Notes: generated by a model not told the origin, from the letters alone. Counted from the first letter of the stretch, positions 26,029-37,098 are shown. The stretch: 64,000 nt of DNA from Noviherbaspirillum soli (GCF_015352955.1 NZ_JACYOX010000004.1:124001-188000); one strand, 5' to 3'. A program made the numbers and translations.

Positions 26029-27300
26029 TCAGTAGGCCGGCTGCACGTTGCTCATGATGAAGCGGCTGGCCGGCAGCGCCGGCAGGCGGCCCAGGTCTAT
26101 CCACATGTTCTGGCGCGGCACCACGTAGCGCATCGCGGCCAGTTCCCTTGCCAGGCTCTTGATCAGCGCAATGGTCAGGAATTCCCCGGCGCAGCGGTGC
26201 CCGCTGTCATGCTCGCCGCCACCCTGCGGAATCAGGGTGTAGGGATTGCCGTCCCAGTGCTCGAAGCGTTCCGGCTTGAATGCATTCGGCTTGGGCCACA
26301 GGGCCGGGTCATGGTTGGTGCCATACAGGTCCAGCAGTACCCAGTCGCCCGGCAGGAACAGATGGCCGCGCCATTCGAAAGGCTGCAGCGCGCGTCCGCC
26401 CACCATCGGGAAGAACGGATAGAAGCGCCGCACCTCCTGGGCAAAGCACTGCAGCTTGTCGTCGTCGCCGCCGGCCAGGCCGTCGCGGTATTGCGGATTC
26501 TGGTGGAGGGCCAGCGCGGCAAAGGTGATGTAGCGCGCCACCGCCACGGTTGGCCGCAGCAGGTTGATCAGTTCCACCGCCGCCACGTTCAGGGGCAATG
26601 CTTTCCCGTTCTCATCCTGATGTCGTGCAATGACGGCCAGCGCGCTGTCCTGCGCCGCATCGAGGCTGCCGTCACGCACGCCTTCGACCAGGCCCCGCGC
26701 CCAGCGCTCGGTCTGTGCCCGCAACATCTGGCCGCGCGCATTGCGCGCCCCGACCGAGCCTGCGCCGTCGATCATTGCCGAGAACTCGATGGTGCGCTCC
26801 CTGGCTTCCCCGGCGCCCAGCTCGATGCCGGCCCACGCGCATGCGGCCCGGCACAATATGCCTTCCACTTCATCATGCAGCACCACCTGCTTCATGCCCT
26901 CCCAGGCATCCATGCGTGCGCGCCACTGCTCGGTGGCAAGCCGCGTCATGCGCTCGATCGACTGCCGCTGCATCAGCGACATGAACAGGCGCTTGCGATG
27001 GCGATGCGCCGGCCCGTCCAGCATGATTGCGCTGCCATAGTCCTGCAGCAGCGTCAGCGCATTCGGCGGCAGGGCGCCGCGACGGGTGAAGCGGTCCGGC
27101 ACATAGAACATCCTGGCGGCGTCCTCGCCGCTGACGCAGAACACCCGGCTCATCATCAGCCTGGTTTCAAAGACATCGCTGCCATAGGCCTGGCAGCGCT
27201 CGCCGATGAAGCGGTAGCCTTCCTTGAGCAGCGCCAGGGTGTGGTCGATGCCCGGCTCCCGGGGGATGGCAGCGCGGGCGACGTCGGTGGTCGTTGTCAT
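26029..27300 (-). CDS. Cytochrome P450, CYP152-like fatty-acid peroxygenase
   Basis: 423 residues from the ATG at 27300 (GGAG seven bases upstream). The heme-binding loop PQGGGEHDSGHRCAGE contains the proximal Cys, and helix I reads LLRPTVAVARY. The Arg-Pro pair in helix I in place of the usual acid-alcohol pair, and the GGG-heme-loop form, are characteristic of CYP152 peroxygenases (P450 BS-beta, SP-alpha), which use H2O2 to hydroxylate fatty acids without a redox partner. No ferredoxin or reductase gene is adjacent, in agreement. Cytoplasmic. Confidence 0.87.
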   Translation of the reverse strand: MTTTTDVARAAIPREPGIDHTLALLKEGYRFIGERCQAYGSDVFETRLMMSRVFCVSGEDAARMFYVPDRFTRRGALPPNALTLLQDYGSAIMLDGPAHRHRKRLFMSLMQRQSIERMTRLATEQWRARMDAWEGMKQVVLHDEVEGILCRAACAWAGIELGAGEARERTIEFSAMIDGAGSVGARNARGQMLRAQTERWARGLVEGVRDGSLDAAQDSALAVIARHQDENGKALPLNVAAVELINLLRPTVAVARYITFAALALHQNPQYRDGLAGGDDDKLQCFAQEVRRFYPFFPMVGGRALQPFEWRGHLFLPGDWVLLDLYGTNHDPALWPKPNAFKPERFEHWDGNPYTLIPQGGGEHDSGHRCAGEFLTIALIKSLARELAAMRYVVPRQNMWIDLGRLPALPASRFIMSNVQPAY

Positions 27301-27520
27301 GTCATGGCTCCGCATCAATGTTGGCAGGCTGATTAGAGCCCGATGCGGGGCGCTAGTTCGCGGCGACTGCCCGCCGGGCGTCTGCGCTGATCACGGCTCG
27401 CCATTGTCCTACTTCGCTTTGGAGCGTTGTCCGACAGATCGAACAGGCCGCGCCTTTTATGATTTGCGCAAGATGCCGGCGGCAGCGCCGGTAGCCGACA
27501 CACACAGCAAGGAGCCAGTC

Positions 27521-28378
27521 ATGGACGAGCCAAGCAGCGTACCGGCGCAGCACCAGGAGCAGCAGCCGGGTTCACAGAAACAGATGTCACCCCAGCCCAA
27601 CACCATACCGCCCGGCTATCGCGGCAGCGGCAAGCTCGATGGCAAGGTGGCGCTGATCACCGGCGCCGACAGCGGCATAGGCCGCGCCGTGGCGGCGGCA
27701 TTTGCGAAGGAAGGCGCGGATGTCGCCGTGCTCTATCTGAACGAGCACCAGGACGCGGCCGAAACCCGCAAGCTGGTGGAAGAGGCGGGCCGCAAGTGCC
27801 TGCTGATCGCCGGCGACGTCGGCGACGAGGCCTTCTGCCAGGATGCGGTACGGCGCGTGGTGGATGAACTGGGCCATCTCGACATACTGGTCAACAATGC
27901 CGCCGAGCAGCATCCGCAGCCTGCCATCACCGACATCAGCGCCGGGCAGCTTGAACGCACCTTCCGCACCAACATCTTTTCGATGTTCTTCATGGTCAAG
28001 GCAGCGCTGCCGCACCTGAAGGAAGGCGCGCGCATCATCAATACCACCTCGGTCACGGCCTACCGGGGCAGCCCGCAGCTGCTGGACTATGCCTCGACCA
28101 AGGGCGCCATCGTAGCCTTTACCCGTTCCCTGTCGCAGGGCCTGGCGGAGAAGGGCATCCATGTGAACGGCGTCGCGCCCGGACCGATCTGGACGCCGCT
28201 TATCCCGTCCACCTTCGACGAGAAGAAAGTGGAGAGCTTTGGCGAAAGCGTGCCGCTGAAGCGGCCAGGCCAGCCTGAGGAAGTGGCGCCGGCCTATGTG
28301 TTCCTGGCCTCCGATGGCGGCAGCTACATGACCGGCCAGGTGCTGCATCCGAACGGCGGCGAGGTGATCAACGGCTGA
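27521..28378 (+). CDS. Short-chain dehydrogenase/reductase (YghA-type)
   Basis: 285 residues from the ATG at 27521, preceded by AAGGAG. A 35-residue Gln/Pro-rich N-terminal extension, then a classical Rossmann fold: nucleotide motif TGADSGIGRAVA, NNAAEQHPQP, catalytic Ser near TTSVTAYRG and YASTK (Tyr and Lys). The extension and ALITGADSGIGRA are typical of the YghA/general-stress SDR group acting on aldehydes or sugars; the substrate is unknown. Convergent with the toxin gene, 14 bases apart. Confidence 0.85.
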   Translation: MDEPSSVPAQHQEQQPGSQKQMSPQPNTIPPGYRGSGKLDGKVALITGADSGIGRAVAAAFAKEGADVAVLYLNEHQDAAETRKLVEEAGRKCLLIAGDVGDEAFCQDAVRRVVDELGHLDILVNNAAEQHPQPAITDISAGQLERTFRTNIFSMFFMVKAALPHLKEGARIINTTSVTAYRGSPQLLDYASTKGAIVAFTRSLSQGLAEKGIHVNGVAPGPIWTPLIPSTFDEKKVESFGESVPLKRPGQPEEVAPAYVFLASDGGSYMTGQVLHPNGGEVING

Positions 28379-28392
28379 GCGACCCGGGCGAT

Positions 28393-29130
28393 TCAGGCAA
28401 CAGCACGCCATGCGGCGGCGCTGAATTCGAATGCCTGGTTCTCGAACACCGAGGTCTGGCGCCAGAGGGCATGCTCGCGCGACACCAGGAGCGTCCATGC
28501 TTCATTTGCCGAAGGCTTGTCGGCGGCAAAGCCGGTATGGGACAACAGCGCGGCGCAGCCGCCGGATTCGGGGTCGCGCACGGAGGCATACCGGATCAGA
28601 TGCAGCCCGGCCTGCCTGGCCTGGCGCGCCAGCGCCTGGCAGGCGGCGTAGTCGGTCGGGTGCATCCAGGCAGGGCGCATCGCGTCGAACGGCGGCAGCC
28701 TGAGGTCGATGCCTTGTCCCGCCACCGGCGTCAGAAACAGGGTCTGGGCTATAGGGCCGAGGGTGTCCAGGGCCGGGCTGTCGTTGAGGAAGCGCCAGCG
28801 CCAGTATCCCAGTTCGGCGCAGGCGGTACGTTTTTCGTCGGCGCAGTAGAACACGCCCGGTTCGGCCGGACCGCGAAAGCGCGAGCCGGAGGGCAGCGGC
28901 GGATAACGAAACGGGGTAAACAGCAGCCAGTGCAGGCTGCGCATCGCGTCCGGCAGCGGCGGCTTGGATGCGTCCAGCAGGCTTTCCAGCAGCGCCTGCT
29001 CGTCCAGCGTGTCCACCAGGACCATGGTGGCGACCTGGTGCTGCGCTTCCACCGCGCGCCATATCGCCAGCGTCAGGCTGGCGGCATGGCTGGCCAGGTC
29101 GTCAGATCCGGCCACGATGGGCATCGACAT
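28393..29130 (-). CDS. RES-domain toxin
   Basis: 245 residues. The RES core is present: Arg in FRYPP, SGSRFRG, GVFYCADEKRTACAELGYWR (Arg, Tyr and Glu as in the family) and a conserved late Ser/Asn region. RES toxins deplete NAD+ and are held inactive by Xre/MbcA/ParS antitoxins, one of which is encoded directly upstream; the two frames overlap by 29 bases (or 23 if the ATG at 29124 is used). Length fits the family. Confidence 0.87.
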   Translation of the reverse strand: MSMPIVAGSDDLASHAASLTLAIWRAVEAQHQVATMVLVDTLDEQALLESLLDASKPPLPDAMRSLHWLLFTPFRYPPLPSGSRFRGPAEPGVFYCADEKRTACAELGYWRWRFLNDSPALDTLGPIAQTLFLTPVAGQGIDLRLPPFDAMRPAWMHPTDYAACQALARQARQAGLHLIRYASVRDPESGGCAALLSHTGFAADKPSANEAWTLLVSREHALWRQTSVFENQAFEFSAAAWRAVA

Positions 29131-29500
29131 AGTGCAGCACGCGAACCAGTCCTTCAGCGCTTTCCATCAGGGCCAGCGGCTTGCTGGCCAATGCCAGGTT
29201 GTCGGAATTGAGCCAGGTGCGGGCATCGGCGCCATGGCCCAGCATGGCATCGAGCGAACGGAACAGCCTGACCAGCAGCAGCGCCAGTTCCCATTCCTTG
29301 CCGCGTTCGGGGCTGAGCTGATAGCTGCCGGCGCACAGGCGGGAAGCCGTGGCGGCGCTGATGCCGAGTATTCGGGCCAGGGAGTTTTGTCGCAGTTCCA
29401 GCAGGGTGGCGACGTTGCGTACCGCCTTGCTGAGGGTGGAGGCGGGGTCGGGCTGTGAGCCGGCAATCGACGCGGGAGAATGATGAGAATAGGCATTCAT
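29102..29500 (-). CDS. Xre/MbcA/ParS-type antitoxin
   Basis: 132 residues from the ATG at 29500. An Xre-type HTH region (LARILGISAATASRLCAG) is followed by the MbcA/ParS/Xre toxin-binding domain (LVRLFRSLDAMLGHGADARTWLNSDNLAL). It should neutralise the RES toxin and repress its own promoter, in the 240-base region upstream shared with purL. Confidence 0.87.
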   Translation of the reverse strand: MNAYSHHSPASIAGSQPDPASTLSKAVRNVATLLELRQNSLARILGISAATASRLCAGSYQLSPERGKEWELALLLVRLFRSLDAMLGHGADARTWLNSDNLALASKPLALMESAEGLVRVLHYVDAHRGRI

Positions 29501-29741
29501 GATAAAGGCCTTTCCTTGGAAATATTCAAGCTTCTTAATTGCAGTGGAAACTAACACGACTGACTTGGCTTGTCCATCGTAATGTCAAAAGCACCGCAGG
29601 TGGCCCCTGTCCAGCCAAGCATCGGCTTGTGCCGATGCCGGATCGGCAGTCCGATGCGGCAGGTTATAATCGCGTTTTCCCGACGCAACCCGCACGGCGG
29701 ATGAAACACACTAGCCGCGGTGCATCAACTCTCTTCTCGCC

Positions 29742-32700
29742 ATGCTGATTCTGCCGGGCTCCAATGCCCTGTCCGCCTTTCGCACCCAACGTTTGCTGAC
29801 CCAGCTCCAAGGCATCGATGCCGCCATTACCGGCGTCTCCGCCCGCTACCTGCATTTCATCGACGCCGCCAGCGCGTTGTCCGGCGACGAGGCGGCGCGG
29901 CTCGGCGCCTTGCTGACCTATGGCGAGCCGGCCGGCGAGCAGCAGGAAGGCGACCTGTTCGTCGTGATCCCGCGCTTCGGCACGATCTCTCCCTGGGCGA
30001 GCAAGGCCACCGACATCGCGCACAACTGCGGCATGAGCCATATCCACCGCATCGAGCGCGGCGTGGCTTACCGCGTCACGGTGAAGTCCGGCCTGCTGGG
30101 CGGCGCGCGCCGCCTGGCTGACGGCAGCGCCCTGCCGGTTGCCGCCGCGCTGCACGACCGCATGACGGAGATGGTGCTGCGCAGCGCCGACGATGCCGTC
30201 GGCCTGTTCCGCGAACTGGCCGCCAGGCCGCTGGCCTTCGTCGATGTGCTGGAAGGCGGCAAGGCGGCGCTGGTGACGGCCAATGCCGAGCTGGGCCTGG
30301 CGATGTCGGAGGACGAGATCGATTACCTACTGCAGGCCTTCACCCAGGCCCGGCGCAATCCGACCGACGTCGAGCTGATGATGTTTGCGCAGGCCAACAG
30401 CGAACACTGCCGGCACAAGATCTTCAATGCCGACTGGACCATCGACGGCGAGCGCCAGGACAAGTCGCTGTTCGCGATGATCCGCAACACGCATCAATTG
30501 AATCCGCAGGGCACCATCGTCGCCTACAGCGACAATTCCTCGGTGATCGAGGGCGCGCAGGTGCAGCGCTTCTATCCGCGCGGCGCGAAGGAGGGCAATG
30601 TCTACCAGGCCAGCGAGGAGCTGACCCATATCCTGATGAAGGTGGAAACCCACAACCACCCGACCGCGATTTCTCCCTTCCCGGGCGCCTCCACCGGCGC
30701 CGGCGGCGAGATCCGCGATGAAGGCGCCACCGGCCGCGGCGCCAAGCCCAAGGCAGGCCTGACCGGCTTCACGGTGTCCAACCTGATGCTGACCCATGCG
30801 GTGCAGCCCTGGGAAAACGCGCGCGACGTGGCCCAGCCGGCGGCGGCCCGCGATGCCCATGCGCAGGGCGGCATCTACGGCAAGCCCGAGCGCATCGTGT
30901 CGCCGCTGCAGATCATGGTCGACGGCCCGCTCGGCGGCGCCGCCTTCAACAATGAATTCGGCCGGCCCAACCTGGGCGGTTATTTCCGCAGCTATGAACA
31001 GAACGTCGGCGGCACCGTGTACGGCTATCACAAGCCGATCATGATCGCCGGCGGCATCGGCAACATCGCCGCGCAGCATACGAAGAAGGAAGAACTGCCG
31101 GTCGGCAGCCTGCTGGTGCAGCTGGGCGGCCCGGGCATGCGCATCGGCATGGGCGGCAGCGCCGCTTCCTCGATGGCCACCGGCAGCAATACCGCCGACC
31201 TCGATTTCGACTCGGTGCAGCGCGGCAACCCGGAAATGGAGCGGCGCGCGCAGGAAGTCATCAATGCCTGCTGGGCCATGGGCGGCGACAATCCCATCCT
31301 GTCGATCCATGACGTCGGCGCCGGCGGCCTGTCCAACGCCTTCCCGGAAATCACCAACGACGCCAGGCGCGGCGCCATCTTCGACCTGCGCCGCGTGCCG
31401 CTGGAAGAGAGCGGCATGGCGCCCAAGGAGATCTGGAGCAATGAATCGCAGGAGCGCTACGTGCTGGCCGTCGCCCCGGAAAACCTGGCGCTGTTCCAGT
31501 ACCTGTGCGAGCGTGAACGCTGCCCGTTCGCCGTGGTCGGCCATGCCACCGAGGAACGCCAGCTCAAAGTAATCGATCCTCAGAACGACAATAATCCGGT
31601 CGACATGCCGATGGATGTCCTGCTCGGCAAGCCGCCCAAGATGCACCGCGACGTCAGCCGCGTCGCCGTCGAACTGCCGCCGGTCGACCTGACCGGCATG
31701 GCGCTGGAAGAGGTCGCCGAGCGCGTGCTGCGCCAGCCGACAGTGGGCGACAAGTCCTTCCTGATCACCATCGGCGACCGCACCGTCGGCGCCACCACCG
31801 TGCGCGACCAGATGGTCGGCCCGTGGCAGGTGCCGGTGGCCGATTGCGCGGTCACCACCATGAGCTTCGAAGGCCATGTCGGCGAGGCGATGGCGATGGG
31901 CGAGCGCACGCCGCTGGCCGTGATCGACGCCCCGGCGTCCGGCCGCATGGCGGTCGGCGAAGCCATCACCAATATCGCCGCCGCGCCGATCGCCGCGCTG
32001 TCGGACGTGAAGCTGTCGGCCAACTGGATGGCGGCCTGCGGCCAGCCTGGCCAGGACGCGGCGCTGTTCGACACTGTGAAGGCGGTCGGCATGGAGCTGT
32101 GCCCGGCGCTGGGCATCAGCATCCCGGTCGGCAAGGATTCGCTGTCCATGCGCACTACCTGGAGGGAGGCCGATGGCCAGGCCAAGGCCGTGACCTCGCC
32201 GGTCTCGCTGATCGTCTCCGCCTTTGCACGTGTTACCGACGTGCGCAAGTCATTGACGCCGCAGCTGCGCACCGACCTGGGCGACACCTCGCTGATCCTG
32301 ATCGACCTCGGCGCCGGCCGCAACCGCATGGGCGGCTCGGTGCTGGCGCAGGTGATGCAGCAGATCGGCAACCAGGCGCCCGACGTCGACAGCCCGGAGC
32401 AGCTGAAGGCCTTCTTCGGCGCCGTCCAGCGCCTGAACGATGAAGGCCGGCTGCTGGCCTACCATGACCGCTCCGACGGCGGCCTGTACACCACGCTGTG
32501 CGAGATGGCCTTTGCCGGCCGCGCCGGCGTGTCGGTCAACCTCGACATCCTGACCATGGAAGGCGAGCATGCCTCCGACTGGGGCGACTCCAAGAACTGG
32601 GCAACCCAGGTCGGCGAGCGCCGCAACGAGCTGACGCTGCGCGCGCTGTTCTCCGAAGAACTGGGCGCGGTGCTGCAGGTGCGCGCAGAGCAGAAGTCAG

Positions 32701-33764
32701 AGGTGATGAATGTGCTGCGCGAATTCGGCCTGGGCGCGGTCAGCCACATCATCGGCAAGACCAATCCGCGCGACGACATCGAATTCACCCGCGACGCCAA
32801 GGTGATCTACAAGCAGCCGCGCATGGCGCTGCAGAAGCTATGGAGCGAAACCAGCTGGCGCATCGCCCGCCTGCGCGACAACCCGGCCTGCGCCGACGCC
32901 GAATACGAGCGCATCAACGACGCGGCCGATCCCGGCATCACGCCCAAGGTCAGCTTCGACATGGAGCAGGACGTGGCCGCGCCCTTCATCGGCGCCGGCG
33001 CCCGGCCGCGGGTGGCCATCCTGCGCGAGCAGGGCGTCAATTCCCACATCGAAACCGCCTACGTGATGCACAAGGCCGGCTTCGAAGCCGTGGACGTGCA
33101 CATGAGCGACCTGATCGCCGGACGCGCCCGCCTGGCCGACTTCAAGGGCGCGATCGCCGTCGGCGGCTTTTCCTACGGCGACGTGCTGGGCGCGGGCGAG
33201 GGCTGGGCCAAGACCATCCTGTTCAACATGCAGCTGGCCGAGCAGTTCTCCGCCTTCTTCAACCGCGGCGACACCTTTGCGCTGGGCATCTGCAACGGCT
33301 GCCAGATGATGAGCAACCTGAAGTCCATCATCCCCGGCGCCCATGCCTGGCCGAAGTTCACCCGCAACCGTTCCGAGCAGTTCGAGGCGCGTTTCGCGAT
33401 GGTGGAAGTGGCCGATTCGCCGTCGATCTTCTTCCAGGGCATGGCCGGCACCCAGGCGCCGATCGCGGTGGCCCACGGCGAAGGCCATGCGGATTTCTCG
33501 CAGACCGGCAGCCTGGCCGACGCACTGGTGGCCATGCGCTTCGTCGACAACAAAGGCGCGCACACGGAAGCTTATCCATACAACCCGAACGGCTCGCCGC
33601 AGGGCATTACCTCGGTCACCACGCCTGACGGCCGCTTCACGGTGCTGATGCCGCATGCGGAACGGGTATTCCGCACGGTGCAGCAGTCCTGGCATCCCGA
33701 TGGCTGGGGCGAGCACACGCCCTGGATGCGCATGTTCCGCAATGCGCGGGTGTGGGTCGGCTAA
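29742..33764 (+). CDS. purL: Phosphoribosylformylglycinamidine synthase
   Basis: 1340 residues, the full length of the large single-chain PurL of proteobacteria. It converts FGAR, glutamine and ATP to FGAM in purine synthesis. N-terminal domain, two AIRS-like halves ([40 protein letters not shown]) and a C-terminal glutaminase with nucleophile C1184 in GICNGCQMM are all present. It stands alone. Its stop codon overlaps that of the convergent ankyrin gene. Confidence 0.97.
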   Translation: MLILPGSNALSAFRTQRLLTQLQGIDAAITGVSARYLHFIDAASALSGDEAARLGALLTYGEPAGEQQEGDLFVVIPRFGTISPWASKATDIAHNCGMSHIHRIERGVAYRVTVKSGLLGGARRLADGSALPVAAALHDRMTEMVLRSADDAVGLFRELAARPLAFVDVLEGGKAALVTANAELGLAMSEDEIDYLLQAFTQARRNPTDVELMMFAQANSEHCRHKIFNADWTIDGERQDKSLFAMIRNTHQLNPQGTIVAYSDNSSVIEGAQVQRFYPRGAKEGNVYQASEELTHILMKVETHNHPTAISPFPGASTGAGGEIRDEGATGRGAKPKAGLTGFTVSNLMLTHAVQPWENARDVAQPAAARDAHAQGGIYGKPERIVSPLQIMVDGPLGGAAFNNEFGRPNLGGYFRSYEQNVGGTVYGYHKPIMIAGGIGNIAAQHTKKEELPVGSLLVQLGGPGMRIGMGGSAASSMATGSNTADLDFDSVQRGNPEMERRAQEVINACWAMGGDNPILSIHDVGAGGLSNAFPEITNDARRGAIFDLRRVPLEESGMAPKEIWSNESQERYVLAVAPENLALFQYLCERERCPFAVVGHATEERQLKVIDPQNDNNPVDMPMDVLLGKPPKMHRDVSRVAVELPPVDLTGMALEEVAERVLRQPTVGDKSFLITIGDRTVGATTVRDQMVGPWQVPVADCAVTTMSFEGHVGEAMAMGERTPLAVIDAPASGRMAVGEAITNIAAAPIAALSDVKLSANWMAACGQPGQDAALFDTVKAVGMELCPALGISIPVGKDSLSMRTTWREADGQAKAVTSPVSLIVSAFARVTDVRKSLTPQLRTDLGDTSLILIDLGAGRNRMGGSVLAQVMQQIGNQAPDVDSPEQLKAFFGAVQRLNDEGRLLAYHDRSDGGLYTTLCEMAFAGRAGVSVNLDILTMEGEHASDWGDSKNWATQVGERRNELTLRALFSEELGAVLQVRAEQKSEVMNVLREFGLGAVSHIIGKTNPRDDIEFTRDAKVIYKQPRMALQKLWSETSWRIARLRDNPACADAEYERINDAADPGITPKVSFDMEQDVAAPFIGAGARPRVAILREQGVNSHIETAYVMHKAGFEAVDVHMSDLIAGRARLADFKGAIAVGGFSYGDVLGAGEGWAKTILFNMQLAEQFSAFFNRGDTFALGICNGCQMMSNLKSIIPGAHAWPKFTRNRSEQFEARFAMVEVADSPSIFFQGMAGTQAPIAVAHGEGHADFSQTGSLADALVAMRFVDNKGAHTEAYPYNPNGSPQGITSVTTPDGRFTVLMPHAERVFRTVQQSWHPDGWGEHTPWMRMFRNARVWVG

Positions 33765-34588
33765 GGCATTTTGTCGAGGGCGGCTGGCGTCTGCAGGGCA
33801 AGCGCCGCCACCCTGATCTCTTCCGGCGACAGCAGCTGGTCGTAGTTCCCCTGGGCAAACAGCGCCGCGCGGATCAGCACCGAGGCATCCTCATCGCCCC
33901 GTTGCCGGGCTTGTTGCAATGCCGCCTCGGCGCTTGCGCCGGCGTTCAGCAGGATTGCCATGGCGTCCGGCTGTTGCGCGGCGACCGCCATGGCGAAGGC
34001 ATCGTCCAGCGCTTGCTGCGATGCGCCATGTGCCAGGCACATCTGCAGCAGTTCGGCATCGCCGTGGATGGCGGCCGTGGCCAGCGCATGGCCCTGCGCA
34101 TCCGGGCGGGCGCCGGATGCGATCAGGCGCTCGATCGCGGCGCTGTTTCCGGTAGCGATCGCGTGGCTCAACATGGGCGTTCCGGACGCGTCGCTGCCAT
34201 GCACGGACACGCCTGCGTTGAGCAGGCAGTCGAGCAGCGCGACATGGCCGTGGCGGAGCGCGATGGCCATGCACAATGCGGCGTTTTCCGTGGTCAGCGC
34301 GAGTTCGCCTGCCAACAGGCATGTCGCCAGCCTGGCATGGCAGGCCTCGCAAGCCAGTTCCAGCAGGTCCTGCCGGAACTCTTCATCCAGCATCAGGCTG
34401 TCCCTGGCAAGCAATGCCAGGACGATATCTTCGAAATCCGCCGGAAATGCGCGTAGCCGCTGCAGATTGCTGCCAGCATCGACTATGCGTCGCAGCATTG
34501 CGGTGACGCCGGCGGTCTTGCGGCCGCCCGCGTGCCAGTAGAGGCTGTGCAGGGTTGCGTTGATATGCGCGTCGTCCATGTCGTTCAC
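33761..34588 (-). CDS. Ankyrin-repeat protein
   Basis: 275 residues, no signal peptide. Degenerate ankyrin-type repeats run from about residue 90 to 230 ([24 protein letters not shown]...; [41 protein letters not shown]). A helical N-terminal part precedes them. A protein-interaction role is likely, with unknown partner. The last codon region overlaps the stop of purL by four bases in convergent orientation. Confidence 0.7.
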   Translation of the reverse strand: MNDMDDAHINATLHSLYWHAGGRKTAGVTAMLRRIVDAGSNLQRLRAFPADFEDIVLALLARDSLMLDEEFRQDLLELACEACHARLATCLLAGELALTTENAALCMAIALRHGHVALLDCLLNAGVSVHGSDASGTPMLSHAIATGNSAAIERLIASGARPDAQGHALATAAIHGDAELLQMCLAHGASQQALDDAFAMAVAAQQPDAMAILLNAGASAEAALQQARQRGDEDASVLIRAALFAQGNYDQLLSPEEIRVAALALQTPAALDKMP

Positions 34589-34716
34589 TCAATGTTCCAC
34601 AGTAGGCCGGAAGATAGGCTTTCCTCGTTAACGGAAATTTAGTGACGCGCTAAAGGGATGTGCGCAAAGAAAAGGCGCATCGCGCCATTGCAGCCGCAAT
34701 GCCAACCGCGCTGTGA

Positions 34717-34747
34717 GTAGGGTGCAATACCCGAAGGGCATTGCACC
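34717..34747 (+). repeat. REP-like palindromic element, copy 3
   Basis: GTAGGGTGCAATACCCGAAG then GGCATTGCACC; near-perfect hairpin. It lies in a 345-base gap (34589-34933) that otherwise holds only its partner at 34818-34849 and the terminator at 34873-34905. Confidence 0.75.
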
Positions 34748-34817
34748 GTTCGTCGCAAGAAGCGGGGGCATCAAAAACCGGGAAAGTACCAGACGCTGTC
34801 CCTGATCGGCGGTCCGC

Positions 34818-34849
34818 TGCAATGCCCCTTTGGGTTATTGCACCCTATA
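34818..34849 (-). repeat. REP-like palindromic element, copy 4
   Basis: TGCAATGCCCCTTTGGGTTA followed by TTGCACCCTA; inverted partner of 34717-34747, about 70 bases away. Confidence 0.75.
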
Positions 34850-34872
34850 AGATGCCCTTGCCGTGCGGGCAA

Positions 34873-34905
34873 TAAAAAAGCCCCGTCCTGAACCAGGCGG
34901 GGCTT
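34873..34905 (-). terminator. Rho-independent terminator of the peptidyl-prolyl isomerase gene
   Basis: On the minus strand: AAGCCCCG, a 12-base loop, CGGGGCTT, then TTTTATT. It begins 29 bases after the isomerase stop and closes the msrB-yciB-bolA-isomerase run. Confidence 0.85.
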
Positions 34906-34933
34906 CGAAGAGCCGTGCAAACGGTACAGCGTC

Positions 34934-35710
34934 TTACTGGATCTTTGCCTTCTTCTTCAGTTCCTGCTGATAAGCCTGCAGCTTCTGCTGCTGCAGCGAC
35001 TCGGCGATCTGCGGCTTGACTTCCTCGAACGACGGCACCTTGGCCGGGCGGGAGTCTTCCAGCTTGATCACGTGGTAGCCAAACTGGGTCTGCACCGGGG
35101 TCTCGGTGATCTGGCCTTTTTGCAGCGAGGTCATGGCGTCGGAGAACGGCTTGACGAAGGCGCTCGGCGGCGCCCAGTCGAGGTCGCCGCCATTGGCAGC
35201 GGAACCGGTGTCCTTGGATTGCTTGGCCAGGTCTTCGAACTTGGCGCCCGCCTTCAGCTTGGCGATGATGGCCTTGGCGTCCTCTTCCTTTTCCACCAGG
35301 ATGTGGCGGGCATGGTATTCCTTGTCGCCGGCCTGGGCCTTGAACTTGTCATACTCGGCCTTCATGTCGGCTTCGCTGACCGGGTTCTTCTTCACGTAAT
35401 CGGCAACCAGGGCGCGAATGACGATGGACTGGCGCGCCATTTCCATCTGGTTCTTCACTTCCGGCGAGGACGACAGGCCCAGCTTGTCGGCTTCCTGCAT
35501 CAGGATTTCGCGGTTGACCAGTTCTTCCTTGACCATCGCGCGCAGCTGCGGCGAGTCCTGCTGGCCCTGCGCTGCCATCTGCTTGATCATGGCGTCCGCG
35601 CGGGACGAAGGCACCGGCTTGCCATTGACAACCGCGAGGTTCTGGGCCATTGCAGGCACTGCGGCAGTTGCGAGAAGAAAGACGAGCAGGCGAGCGGGTT
35701 TTAAGGTCAT
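34934..35710 (-). CDS. Periplasmic parvulin-type peptidyl-prolyl isomerase
   Basis: 258 residues: signal peptide (cleavage after AMAQ), a helical SurA-like chaperone segment, then a PpiC/rotamase domain at about 130-225 (EYHARHILVEKEEDA, GGDLDWAPPS, TQFGYHVIKLED). It assists folding of exported or outer-membrane proteins. It follows bolA by 58 bases on the same strand and has its own strong terminator. Confidence 0.92.
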   Translation of the reverse strand: MTLKPARLLVFLLATAAVPAMAQNLAVVNGKPVPSSRADAMIKQMAAQGQQDSPQLRAMVKEELVNREILMQEADKLGLSSSPEVKNQMEMARQSIVIRALVADYVKKNPVSEADMKAEYDKFKAQAGDKEYHARHILVEKEEDAKAIIAKLKAGAKFEDLAKQSKDTGSAANGGDLDWAPPSAFVKPFSDAMTSLQKGQITETPVQTQFGYHVIKLEDSRPAKVPSFEEVKPQIAESLQQQKLQAYQQELKKKAKIQ

Positions 35711-35768
35711 GTCTGTTCCTTGAGTTGGGGAAATAATATTGCGGGATTGATACGTAACGAGAGGGCGG

Positions 35769-36047
35769 CTATGGTGCCGCGCCGGCTTCGGCAGGTGTCA
35801 GGGCGGTGATGGCGAGCGCATGGATTTCCTGCTGCATCATTTCTTGCAGCGCATCATACACCAGCCGGTGACGCGTAATTCTTGACTGACCTTCAAAGCG
35901 CGAGGATACGAGACGCAGCCGGTAATGTCCACCGCCGGAAGCGGCGCCGGCATGGCCGGCATGCAGCGCCGAATCATCCTCGATCCGGCATTCCAGCGGC
36001 GCCAGGGAAGCCTGCAGCAAGGCGGTCATGCGGTCGATGCGGCTCAT
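35769..36047 (-). CDS. bolA: BolA-family protein
   Basis: 92 residues, start ATG at 36047 overlapping the end of yciB by four bases. The BolA core is clear ([20 protein letters not shown] followed by [11 protein letters not shown], then [11 protein letters not shown]), including the invariant His of RHRLVY used with monothiol glutaredoxin to hold an iron-sulfur cluster. BolA proteins act in iron-sulfur delivery and stress morphology. Confidence 0.92.
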   Translation of the reverse strand: MSRIDRMTALLQASLAPLECRIEDDSALHAGHAGAASGGGHYRLRLVSSRFEGQSRITRHRLVYDALQEMMQQEIHALAITALTPAEAGAAP

Positions 36048-36664
36048 CCCGGATCCTTGATGTACTTGGACAGGAACATGGTCTGCGCGACCACGAAGGC
36101 GATCATCAGGCCCATGAAGCCGAACAGCTTGAAGTTGACCCATACCGATGTCGGAAAGCTGAATGCGATATACAGGTTGAGCGCGCCCATCGCTGCGAAA
36201 AAACCGGCCCAGGCCAGGTTCAGCCTGTTCCAGACCGGGTCGGGCAGGTCGATCTGCGCCTTCATCATCAGGCGGATAAGGTTCTTGCCCATGGTGAGCT
36301 GGGCGCCGATCAGCACCACCGCAAACACCCAGTACAGCACGGTCGGCTTCCACTTGATGAAAGCCTCGTTGTGGAAATAGATGGTGGCGCCGCCGAATAC
36401 CACGATGATGGCCAGCGATACCCAGAGCATGCCGTCGACCTTGCGGCCGCGGACCAGCAGATAGGCGATCTGCGCGATGGTGGCGATGATGGCCACCGCG
36501 GTGGCCAGCAGGATGGGCGCCTGCTCCGGCCCGACGCTGCCGCCGGATACCAGCCCGGACAGATACTGGCCCACCATGGCCTGGGCGGCGTCGGCATGGC
36601 CTTCGCCCCATTTGAACACCCCGAAGAACAGGATGACCGGGAACATGTCAAACAGAAACTTCAT
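36044..36664 (-). CDS. yciB: Inner-membrane septation protein YciB
   Basis: 206 residues, start [19 protein letters not shown], typical of the YciB/IspZ family. Five or so membrane helices are visible. YciB affects septation and envelope integrity. It overlaps both msrB (start side) and bolA (end side) by four bases, so the three genes are translationally coupled. Confidence 0.93.
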   Translation of the reverse strand: MKFLFDMFPVILFFGVFKWGEGHADAAQAMVGQYLSGLVSGGSVGPEQAPILLATAVAIIATIAQIAYLLVRGRKVDGMLWVSLAIIVVFGGATIYFHNEAFIKWKPTVLYWVFAVVLIGAQLTMGKNLIRLMMKAQIDLPDPVWNRLNLAWAGFFAAMGALNLYIAFSFPTSVWVNFKLFGFMGLMIAFVVAQTMFLSKYIKDPG

Positions 36665-37077
36665 CGGCTGTGCCCTTGTTCCGGTGTGGGATCGAACCGC
36701 AGCGAGGCGGAGTTGATGCAGTAGCGCAGCCCGGTGGGCGGCGGGCCGTCCGGAAAGACATGGCCGAGATGGGCATCGCAGACGTTGCACAGGATTTCCG
36801 TGCGCACCATGCCGTGGCTGCGGTCGATCTTCTCGGTGACGTTTTCCGGGTTCAGCGGACGGAAGTAGCTGGGCCAGCCGCAGCCGGACTCGAACTTCGC
36901 ATCGGATTCGAACAGCGGCGTGCCGCAGCAGACGCAGGTATAGACGCCATGTTCATGATGGTCCCAGTAGCGGCCGGTGAAGGCGCGCTCGGTGGCCGCG
37001 TGGCGCGTGACCTGGTATTCCATCGGGTCCAGCATCTGACGCCATTCGGCATCGGTTTTCCTGACTTTCTCGGTCAT
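36661..37077 (-). CDS. msrB: Methionine-R-sulfoxide reductase
   Basis: 138 residues. Zinc-binding pairs CVCC and CNVC, substrate motif [10 protein letters not shown] and catalytic cysteine in [11 protein letters not shown] are all present. It reduces the R form of methionine sulfoxide in proteins, cytoplasmic. First gene of the coupled msrB-yciB-bolA unit; selO, another redox-stress gene, ends 22 bases upstream on the same strand. Confidence 0.96.
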   Translation of the reverse strand: MTEKVRKTDAEWRQMLDPMEYQVTRHAATERAFTGRYWDHHEHGVYTCVCCGTPLFESDAKFESGCGWPSYFRPLNPENVTEKIDRSHGMVRTEILCNVCDAHLGHVFPDGPPPTGLRYCINSASLRFDPTPEQGHSR

Positions 37078-37098
37078 GGTCTCTCTCGCTTTCCTGTT

